A stretch of DNA of 13,162 nt from an uncultured Barnesiella sp. (GTDB taxonomy: Bacteria; Bacteroidota; Bacteroidia; Bacteroidales; Barnesiellaceae_A). Made by a program: the position numbers and the translations under genes. Where the stretch lies: contig CAJGDT010000022.1 of the NCBI GenBank assembly GCA_904502265.1, positions 1-13,162 of the forward strand, written 5' to 3'. The notes beneath the pieces were generated by a model. The model worked only from the letters and a program-made list of their open reading frames with translations. It was not told the origin of the DNA and ran no database searches. Of this stretch, positions 7,384 to 13,162 are shown in pieces. Numbering within the stretch: the stretch's first letter is position 1; each line of letters starts with the position of its first letter.

Positions 7384-7617
7384 TTAATAGATGCACACCG
7401 CAATGCGGTTGTTGTCTACGTCTACAAATCCGCCACTTACCTCTAACGAGTGTCGCTCGTTGCCTGTTACATACTCTATCGTGCCTTTTTCGAGGGTCGA
7501 TACCAATGAGGCGTGATTGTTGAGTACAGTAAACGAGCCTTTTGTTCCGGGCAGGGTTACCAACTCTACTTCTCCTTCGAAGAGTGTTGTTTCGGCTGAT
7601 ATAATTTCGAGTCTCAT
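7384..7617 (-). CDS. atpC: F1 ATP synthase epsilon subunit, short form
   Basis: Small rotor subunit at the foot of gamma, in contact with the c-ring. The protein has 77 residues, against about 130-140 in E. coli and Bacillus. What is present is the N-terminal beta-sandwich: MRLEIISAETTLFEGEVE, LPGTKGSFTVLNNHASLVS (22-40), and SGGFVDVDNNRIAVCIY at the end. The C-terminal two-helix domain that inhibits ATP hydrolysis in other bacteria is missing entirely. The stop codon is followed directly by intergenic sequence and the atpB start, so this is a natural short form rather than a frameshift as far as I can see. It lies 8 bases after the atpD stop; epsilon following beta is the usual partnership in Bacteroidota. 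Confidence 0.95.
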   Translation of the reverse strand: MRLEIISAETTLFEGEVELVTLPGTKGSFTVLNNHASLVSTLEKGTIEYVTGNERHSLEVSGGFVDVDNNRIAVCIY

Positions 7618-7625
7618 GGCTGTAA

Positions 7626-9134
7626 TTAGTTGGCTTTGGCTTGTTCGAGCATTTTCTTACCTTTGGCAATAGCTTCGTCGATAGTACCTACGTTGAGGAA
7701 TGCTTGCTCGGGATATTGGTCCATCTCGCCATTCAAGATCATCTTGAAACCACGTATTGTCTCCTCAAGAGGCACCATTACACCCGGAAGACCTGTAAAT
7801 TGTTCGGCTACGTGGAACGGTTGTGAGAGGAAGCGTTGTGCACGACGGGCGCGGCTTACCACAAGTTTGTCTTCGTCCGAGAGCTCATCAATACCCAAGA
7901 TGGCAATGATATCTTGCAACTCATTGTATTTTTGCAAAAGTTGTTTTACTGCTTGGGCTGTGTTATAGTGTTCCTCGCCTACGATAAGCGGGTCAAGAAT
8001 ACGAGATGTTGACTCCAAGGGGTCTACTGCAGGGTAGATACCAAGCTCCGAAATCTTACGGCTCAATACGGTTGTTGCATCCAAGAAGCTGAATGTTGTA
8101 GCAGGAGCGGGGTCGGTCAAGTCATCGGCGGGTACGTAGATAGCTTGTACCGAAGTGATAGCTCCTTGCTTAGTAGAGGTAATGCGCTCTTGCAACTTAC
8201 CCATTTCCGATGCCAATGTAGGTTGGTAACCTACGGCCGAGGGCATGCGACCAAGAAGTGCCGATACCTCTGAACCTGCTTGGGTGAAGCGGAAGATGTT
8301 GTCGATGAACAAAAGAATCTCTTTACCGCCACCGTCGCCATCGCGGAACTGCTCGGCAACTGTAAGACCTGCAAGTGCAACACGGAGACGTGCACCGGGA
8401 GGTTCGTTCATCTGTCCGAATACGAGTGTTGCTTGTGAGTTGTTTACGCTTGTCATATCAACGTCCTCGAGATTCCACTCGCCACGTTCCATTCCTTCGC
8501 GGAACTTCTCACCATACGACATAACGCCCGATTCGATCATCTCGCGCAACAAGTCGTTACCTTCGCGAGTGCGTTCTCCTACGCCGGCAAATACCGAGAA
8601 ACCGTTGTGGCCTTTGGCGATGTTGTTAATCATCTCCATGATAAGCACAGTCTTACCTACACCGGCACCACCGAACAAACCAATCTTACCACCACGAGAA
8701 TAGGGCTCAAGCAAGTCGATAACCTTGATACCGGTAAAGAGGAACTCGGTACTTACGGTCAACTCGTCAAATGCAGGAGCGTCCTGGTGGATAGACTTCA
8801 CTTTGGTGTAGTCAAGTGCCGGTAGGTGGTCGATTGCCTCGCCCATCACATTCATCAAACGACCCTTTACTTGGTCGCCTGTAGGCATTGACAAAGGACG
8901 TCCTAGGTTTATTACTTTCATACCTCTTACGAGGCCATCGGTCGAGTCCATTGCTACGCAACGTACGGTATTTTCACCGATGTGTTGTTCTACTTCCACC
9001 AACAAGTCTGAGTCGTTGTTGCGCTCGATTTTGAGGGCGGCATAAATGGGAGGAACGCTATTGCCTTCGCCTTCGAATGATACGTCGACAACAGGTCCGA
9101 TTACTTGTGTGATATAGCCAAAGTTTTCACTCAT
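7626..9134 (-). CDS. atpD: F1 ATP synthase beta subunit (catalytic)
   Basis: Catalytic subunit making ATP from ADP and phosphate in the F1 head. The protein has 502 residues. Visible motifs: Walker A GGAGVGKT at 155-162, GERTREGNDL at 186-195 (catalytic Glu187 region), Walker B LLFIDN at 274-279, ALLGRMPSAVGYQPTLASEM near 292-311, and a DELSDED version of the DELSEED loop in the C-terminal helical domain. Compared with E. coli beta there is an insertion of about 27 residues after LLREM (roughly 200-236, rich in charged residues), of a type I associate with Bacteroidota. It is the first ATP synthase gene and starts only 40 bases after the stop of nuoH, with no Shine-Dalgarno and no visible promoter box in the gap. 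Confidence 0.98.
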   Translation of the reverse strand: MSENFGYITQVIGPVVDVSFEGEGNSVPPIYAALKIERNNDSDLLVEVEQHIGENTVRCVAMDSTDGLVRGMKVINLGRPLSMPTGDQVKGRLMNVMGEAIDHLPALDYTKVKSIHQDAPAFDELTVSTEFLFTGIKVIDLLEPYSRGGKIGLFGGAGVGKTVLIMEMINNIAKGHNGFSVFAGVGERTREGNDLLREMIESGVMSYGEKFREGMERGEWNLEDVDMTSVNNSQATLVFGQMNEPPGARLRVALAGLTVAEQFRDGDGGGKEILLFIDNIFRFTQAGSEVSALLGRMPSAVGYQPTLASEMGKLQERITSTKQGAITSVQAIYVPADDLTDPAPATTFSFLDATTVLSRKISELGIYPAVDPLESTSRILDPLIVGEEHYNTAQAVKQLLQKYNELQDIIAILGIDELSDEDKLVVSRARRAQRFLSQPFHVAEQFTGLPGVMVPLEETIRGFKMILNGEMDQYPEQAFLNVGTIDEAIAKGKKMLEQAKAN

Positions 9135-9174
9135 GGTTTATAGTGTTATTTTATTTTTATTTTTGTTCAATGGT

Positions 9175-10251
9175 TTAGAAGTGCCAGCCAAGTGCTACAA
9201 TTACACTCATGATAGCAAGGTTTACAAGGCTGATAGGGAGGAGGTATTTCCATTCGAGCTTGAGCAGTTGGTCGATGCGCAAGCGGGGGAATGTCCAGCG
9301 GAACCACATGCTTATCCACACGACTACAATGCTCTTACCCAGGAACCATACTATCGATGGTATGTAGTCCATGATGGTATTGAATGACTCCCATCCGGGT
9401 ATGTGCAACGGCATCCAACCGCCTAAGAATAGGGTAGTGGCAATACCACCCATGATGAAGAGGTTGAGATATTCTGCCAAGTAGTAGAAGCCAAAGTGAA
9501 TACCTGAATACTCGGTGTGATAACCGGCTGTAAGCTCACTCTCGGCCTCGGCCATGTCGAAAGGCCCACGGTTAATCTCGGCCGAACCGGCTACAAGATA
9601 TATGATAAAAGCAATGAGTGCGGGTATGTGACCTCTAAAGAGGAACCAACCCTCATATTGTGCCTCTACAATGCCTGTTACCGACATTGTACCTGATATA
9701 GCTACAATTGTGAGTATTGACAAGCCTATAGATAACTCATAACTAATCATTTGCGCACCGGCACGCATCGCGCCGATAACTGTGTACTTGCTGTTTGAGG
9801 CCCAACCGGCGAGCAAAACACCTATAATGCCCAAACCCGATACGGCCAACATGAAGAACACACCTACATCGTAGTTGATAACTTGCAATCCGCGACCCCA
9901 AGGCAAGCATGCAAAGGTGAGCATTGAGGCTACCAATACAAAGAATGGCGCGAGGTTGAACAAAAAGTGGTCGATATTCTTTAGGTAAATGAGCTCTTTA
10001 ATAAGGATTTTGAGCATATCAGCCACGCTTTGAAATATACCGAAAGGTCCTACACGATTGGGGCCAAGGCGGCATTGAAACGCACCGGCTACTTTACGCT
10101 CGAAGTAGATAAGGAAAAGTGCCAAAATACAGTATAATGCAAGTATAGCAATACCTATAAGCACAAACTCTATGAGCAAGGCGCCCCATTCGGGCAAGAA
10201 GCTCATTAGTAGATTGTGTATCCACATGGTTATGTTCGAAAAATCGTACAT
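9175..10251 (-). CDS. nuoH: NADH-quinone oxidoreductase subunit H
   Basis: Membrane subunit of complex I that builds much of the quinone-access channel and connects the peripheral arm to the proton pumps. The protein has 358 residues with about eight to nine hydrophobic helices. Conserved segments are YFERKVAGAFQCRLGPNRVG (49-68), AGAQMISYELSIGLS (164-178), and EINRGPFDMAEAESELTAGY (225-244) with the following HTEYSG, the acidic loop that lines the quinone cavity. It starts 32 bases after nuoCD. In the canonical order NuoE, F and G would lie between NuoD and NuoH; they are absent. The next gene is atpD, not nuoI, which is the break point in the complex I operon. The protein itself is intact to its stop at 9175-9177. 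Confidence 0.97.
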   Translation of the reverse strand: MYDFSNITMWIHNLLMSFLPEWGALLIEFVLIGIAILALYCILALFLIYFERKVAGAFQCRLGPNRVGPFGIFQSVADMLKILIKELIYLKNIDHFLFNLAPFFVLVASMLTFACLPWGRGLQVINYDVGVFFMLAVSGLGIIGVLLAGWASNSKYTVIGAMRAGAQMISYELSIGLSILTIVAISGTMSVTGIVEAQYEGWFLFRGHIPALIAFIIYLVAGSAEINRGPFDMAEAESELTAGYHTEYSGIHFGFYYLAEYLNLFIMGGIATTLFLGGWMPLHIPGWESFNTIMDYIPSIVWFLGKSIVVVWISMWFRWTFPRLRIDQLLKLEWKYLLPISLVNLAIMSVIVALGWHF

Positions 10252-10283
10252 GTTATTTGCTTTATTAGGTTTTTACTTTTCTA

Positions 10284-11912
10284 TTAACGGTCAATATCGG
10301 GAATTACATAGTCCAATGAACCACCACCGGCAATGAGGTCGGCAATTTTACCACCACGGCACACTTCATCAAGTGATGCTACGAGCATCATACCCGGTGA
10401 GTTGAGCTTAAGACGATAGGGGTATTTATCACCACGGCTCTCAATGTATACACCGAATGCACCGCGGCTTGCTTCAACTTGGCGGAACCAATGACCTTCG
10501 GGCAACTTGATGATGGGTTTCATCTTCTCCGAAACAGGACCTTCGGGGATATTGTCAACCAATTGCTCTATAATACGTATTGATTGTAGTATCTCGTCCA
10601 TGCGTACCATGTAGCGAGCATATATATCGCCCTCGGTACGTAATACCTCATCAAATTCAACCTTGTCATACAAAGCGTAAGGAATGCGTTTACGCACGTC
10701 ACAAGCCCAACCCGATGCACGACCCGAAGGACCGGTCATTGAGTGTGCTATGCATCGCTCTTTCGATATGACACTGATGCCATGCATACGACCTTGTGCA
10801 ATGACATTGCCTGTGAAGAAACGGTGATATTCTTTGAGGCGTTCGGGCATGATCTTGCAGAACTCCTTAATTTTACGTTGATAGTCGGGGTGAATATCTT
10901 GCATTACACCACCTATCTTGTTGTAATGGAACGACATGCGTGCACCTGTTGTCTCTTCGAGAATATCGAGTACCATTTCGCGCTCGCGGAAACCATATAT
11001 GAGTGCAGTGGTGCTACCCAAGTCGTTACAGAATGTACCCCAGAAGAGCAAGTGTGATGATATACGCATCAACTCGTCGTTGATAGTACGTATGTATTGA
11101 GCGCGCTCGGGTATCTCTACTTGCAATGCATCCTCGATACACATGCACAATGCGTGGCGATTTTGCATAGCCGACAAGTAGTCGAGACGATCAGTGAAAT
11201 GTAATGTTTGGGGATATGTGAGCGACTCGCTCATCTTTTCAATACCGCGGTGTATGTAACCACAGTAGGGGTCTACCTTTTTAATAAACTCGCCATCGAG
11301 CGAACAGCGCAGACGCAATACACCGTGAGTTGAGGGGTGTTGAGGACCTATATTGACAACATAGTCATCGGGAGCAAATATTACAGGCTCGGTCTTTACG
11401 ATCTTGCCATCGGGTTGCTCAATGTATGATGTAGTTGTGTCGTAAGATTCTTCGTGATGAAGGCGGATGGGATTTACTTCGGGGCTGGCATCATAATCTT
11501 TGCGTAAGGGATATCCTACCCAGTCACGACGCAAGAAGAGGCGACGCATATCGGGGTGGTTGATAAAGATGATGCCAAAGAAGTCGTATACTTCACGCTC
11601 ATAGAAATTGGCCGACTCCCAAATGTCGGCTACAGAGTGAAGCATGGGGTTTTGGCGGTCGGCTGTCTCGACGCGTACGCTCAGACGCTTACCGGTCTTG
11701 GTGGATTCTAGATAATATATACAACCGAGTGTCTCACCCCAGTCCATACCTACGATAGTGGTGAGGTAGTCAAACGGCGATTCTGCATCTTCATACAAGG
11801 TTTTTGCGAGCTTGTGCCATTGGGCGTCGGGTACTGCTATCTCGAGTACCTGTGCCTCGGTAAAGGTGGCTTCGGGTATCAGCGCGCTTATTTTTTCTTG
11901 AATGCTTGCCAT
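10284..11912 (-). CDS. nuoCD: NADH-quinone oxidoreductase subunit CD (fused)
   Basis: Peripheral-arm subunits C and D in one chain; the D part forms the quinone-reduction site with NuoB. The protein has 542 residues. The N-terminal third (about 1-160) is the NuoC 30-kDa domain, with ESANFYEREVYDFFGIIF (99-116) and LFLRRDWVGYPLRKDY (125-140). After a linker, the 49-kDa NuoD domain begins with VNIGPQHPSTHGVLRLR (186-202). It continues with CGYIHRGIEKMSE (217-229), GPSGRASGWACDVRK (394-408) and SRGAFGVYIESRGDKYPYR (482-500). NuoC-NuoD fusions are known in several bacterial groups, including Bacteroidota and enterobacteria. There are 50 bases between the nuoB stop and this start; no Shine-Dalgarno is present. 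Both domains look complete. Confidence 0.97.
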   Translation of the reverse strand: MASIQEKISALIPEATFTEAQVLEIAVPDAQWHKLAKTLYEDAESPFDYLTTIVGMDWGETLGCIYYLESTKTGKRLSVRVETADRQNPMLHSVADIWESANFYEREVYDFFGIIFINHPDMRRLFLRRDWVGYPLRKDYDASPEVNPIRLHHEESYDTTTSYIEQPDGKIVKTEPVIFAPDDYVVNIGPQHPSTHGVLRLRCSLDGEFIKKVDPYCGYIHRGIEKMSESLTYPQTLHFTDRLDYLSAMQNRHALCMCIEDALQVEIPERAQYIRTINDELMRISSHLLFWGTFCNDLGSTTALIYGFREREMVLDILEETTGARMSFHYNKIGGVMQDIHPDYQRKIKEFCKIMPERLKEYHRFFTGNVIAQGRMHGISVISKERCIAHSMTGPSGRASGWACDVRKRIPYALYDKVEFDEVLRTEGDIYARYMVRMDEILQSIRIIEQLVDNIPEGPVSEKMKPIIKLPEGHWFRQVEASRGAFGVYIESRGDKYPYRLKLNSPGMMLVASLDEVCRGGKIADLIAGGGSLDYVIPDIDR

Positions 11913-11962
11913 ATACTATATAATATATAAGAGTGTTTTTATAAAGGTGCCCGGTTGAGAGG

Positions 11963-12562
11963 TTATTCTTTATCTTTGAAGAATTCTTCGCGTTTTTGCT
12001 TGCGATTGACACCTCCAAAGAAGTTCTCAACTTTTATTTTGCGTTGCAACTGCATCATGCCGTAGAGCATAGCTTCGGGTCGGGGAGGACATCCGGGTAC
12101 AAACACATCCACGGGTATAATCTTGTCGATTCCCGGGACGGTGTGATATGAATTGCGGAAGGGGCCACCCGATACAGCGCATGCACCGGTTGCAATAACA
12201 TATTTGGGCTCGGCCAATTGGTCGTATACGCGCTTGAGGATAGGAGCCATGCGATGCACGATTGTTCCGGCTACCATCATAAAGTCGGCTTGGCGAGGCG
12301 AGTTGCGTGTTACCTCAAAACCAAAGCGCGCCATGTCATGACGTGCTGCTGCTACCGACATAAATTCGATACCGCAACAACTTGTAGCAAAAGCCAAGGG
12401 CCATACCGAATTGGAACGTCCCCAGTTGATAATGTCGTCAAATACACCTACTACTACGTTGGTTCCGGCAGCATTCAACTCTTCAACTAATTGTTCGAGA
12501 GACTCATTATCTTTGAAGTCCTCGTATGCCATTGCTTTGATATTTGATTTTTTTATTTCCAT
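11963..12562 (-). CDS. nuoB: NADH-quinone oxidoreductase subunit B
   Basis: Peripheral-arm subunit holding cluster N2, the last iron-sulfur centre before quinone. From the ATG at 12562 the protein has 199 residues. The four cluster ligands are visible: Cys62 and Cys63 in ATSCCGIEFM, Cys128 in ATGACAVSGGPF, and Cys158 in FVPGCPPRPEA. SPRQADFMMVAGT (88-100) is also conserved. I chose this start because AAAGGAG lies about 7 bases upstream, one of only two clear Shine-Dalgarno sequences in the cluster, and because it overlaps the nuoA stop by 10 bases, as expected for translational coupling. The frame continues further upstream inside nuoA, but that stretch has no family resemblance. The C-terminus is Lys/Glu rich. 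Confidence 0.97.
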   Translation of the reverse strand: MEIKKSNIKAMAYEDFKDNESLEQLVEELNAAGTNVVVGVFDDIINWGRSNSVWPLAFATSCCGIEFMSVAAARHDMARFGFEVTRNSPRQADFMMVAGTIVHRMAPILKRVYDQLAEPKYVIATGACAVSGGPFRNSYHTVPGIDKIIPVDVFVPGCPPRPEAMLYGMMQLQRKIKVENFFGGVNRKQKREEFFKDKE

Positions 12563-12903
12563 TCCAACGCTCCTTTCTTCCATGCGTAGACAAGACCCAA
12601 AACAAGAATTACCATGAAGACAGCAATGCTGATGAGGCCGGCAACGCCTATTTCGCCCAATACTACTGCCCAGGGAAACAGAAATACAGTCTCGACATCG
12701 AACATGAGGTAGAGGATGGCAAAGAGATAATAACCGGCTTTGAATTGCATCCAAGAGGTGCCACGTGTGGGTATACCACATTCGTAGGCTTCGCCTTTCT
12801 GAGGATTGAATGAGCGGGGTGCAAGTAACCATGCAATGAGCAATGCTGCACCAACCATTACAATAGCTGTGACAAGGATAGTCACAAATAATGCTGAATT
12901 CAT
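12553..12903 (-). CDS. nuoA: NADH-quinone oxidoreductase subunit A
   Basis: Three-helix membrane subunit of complex I whose long loop lies at the quinone site junction with NuoH and NuoD. The protein has 116 residues, normal for the family. The loop motif YECGIPTRGTSWMQFK (40-55) and FDVETVFLFPWA (68-79), with Asp69 and Glu71, are diagnostic. Hydrophobic helices lie at about 5-27, 57-79 and 84-108. The ATG at 12903 is preceded by AAGGA about 10 bases upstream. It is the first gene of the operon, and a Bacteroidales-type promoter lies about 80-110 bases upstream. It overlaps nuoB by 10 bases. Confidence 0.97.
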   Translation of the reverse strand: MNSALFVTILVTAIVMVGAALLIAWLLAPRSFNPQKGEAYECGIPTRGTSWMQFKAGYYLFAILYLMFDVETVFLFPWAVVLGEIGVAGLISIAVFMVILVLGLVYAWKKGALEWK

Positions 12904-12981
12904 TGTTGTTTTATCCTTAAGGTTTGTTTCTATGTTTTCATGGTTTATCCGAGAACCTTTTCTCTCGAATATAAATCAACG

Positions 12982-13011
12982 CAAAGATAAGAAAAAGTTT
13001 TTCCAAACAAA
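12982..13011 (-). promoter_or_regulatory. Bacteroidales-type promoter for the nuo-atp operon
   Basis: On the minus strand TATCTTTG (12989-12982) matches the -7 consensus TAnnTTTG of the Bacteroides primary sigma factor. TTTG (13011-13008) lies 18 bases upstream as the -33 element. A second TTTG follows at 13007-13004 but is too close. Transcription would begin at about 12976, giving a leader of roughly 70 bases before nuoA. That leader holds a small 5-bp hairpin (12950-12967) and a three-codon reading frame, ATG AAA ACA TAG (12941-12930). No comparable box was found in the nuoH-atpD or atpG-nuoI gaps. The match is by eye, not experimentally shown. Confidence 0.65.
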
Positions 13012-13162
13012 GAAATAATTCAATCTTTTATTTATAAAAAATATGCTTTCGCAGACGTTTTGTTATAGAATGTGTAATTGTGCTGATTGTGTGGCTGAAG
13101 AATGTAATTGGGGTTGTAAGGATGTGTAGGATGCTTGCATAAATATTATTCATTTTGCATAA

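Noticed and set aside
2441..9141. Short identical sequence GGTTTAT at both ends of the atp block (2441-2447 and 9135-9141), and GGTTTATCC at 2441-2449 and 12942-12950, considered as a target-site duplication or recombination seam.
   Set aside because: Repeats of 7-9 bases are expected many times by chance in 13 kb, the flanks do not extend the match, and no mobile element is present.
9135..9174. Possible independent promoter for the atp genes in the nuoH-atpD gap.
   Set aside because: The 40-base gap is AT-rich, but neither it nor the roughly 170 bases of nuoH just upstream contain a TAnnTTTG box on the minus strand by eye. A promoter deeper in nuoH cannot be excluded.
12563..12832. Upstream extension of the nuoB reading frame inside nuoA, giving a 289-residue protein.
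   Set aside because: The added part is a shadow of nuoA with no NuoB similarity; a strong Shine-Dalgarno supports the start at 12562.
13043..13129. A 28-codon plus-strand reading frame with six cysteines (starts MLSQTFCYRMCNC), divergent from nuoA.
   Set aside because: No Shine-Dalgarno or promoter box, very short, and the cysteines come from TGT-rich low-complexity sequence. Likely chance; conservation would be needed to revive it.

Overview
This 13.2 kb window is a single long gene cluster, read entirely on the minus strand, that encodes most of respiratory complex I (NADH dehydrogenase-type, nuo) and a complete F-type ATP synthase (atp). It points to a Bacteroidota bacterium, most likely order Bacteroidales. 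The evidence is a fused NuoCD, a complex I gene set without NuoE, NuoF and NuoG, the split atp order D-C-B-E-F-H-A-G, a signal-peptide-bearing extended AtpB, a very short AtpC, a beta subunit with a family-type insertion, mostly absent Shine-Dalgarno sequences, and a promoter of the TTTG / TAnnTTTG type. I cannot assign the family or genus from sequence alone.

Layout in the direction of transcription (high to low coordinates). About 150 bp without a supported gene (13012-13162) is followed by a probable promoter (12982-13011). Then come nuoA, nuoB, nuoCD and nuoH (12903 down to 9175), and without any visible promoter or terminator the whole ATP synthase set: atpD, atpC, atpB, atpE, atpF, atpH, atpA, atpG (9134 down to 2444). 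A 95-base gap carrying a GC-rich hairpin follows, and then complex I resumes with nuoI, nuoJ, nuoK and nuoL. NuoL runs off the low-coordinate end; nuoM and nuoN presumably lie beyond.

The outstanding feature is that the complete eight-gene ATP synthase operon sits inside the complex I operon, exactly between nuoH and nuoI. All genes are intact, on one strand, with gaps of 4-95 bases, so the two machines are probably co-transcribed. Functionally this joins a proton pump (complex I) to the enzyme that spends the gradient (ATP synthase). The c subunit has residues expected of a proton-specific rather than sodium-specific ring. NuoE, NuoF and NuoG are absent from this locus, so the electron donor may not be NADH directly.

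Secondary points of interest are the histidine-rich periplasmic extension and His4 tail of AtpB, the epsilon subunit lacking its inhibitory C-terminal domain, no AtpI-like gene between atpC and atpB, the junction hairpin before nuoI, and a tiny upstream reading frame in the nuoA leader. No RNA genes, insertion sequences, CRISPR arrays or phage genes were seen.
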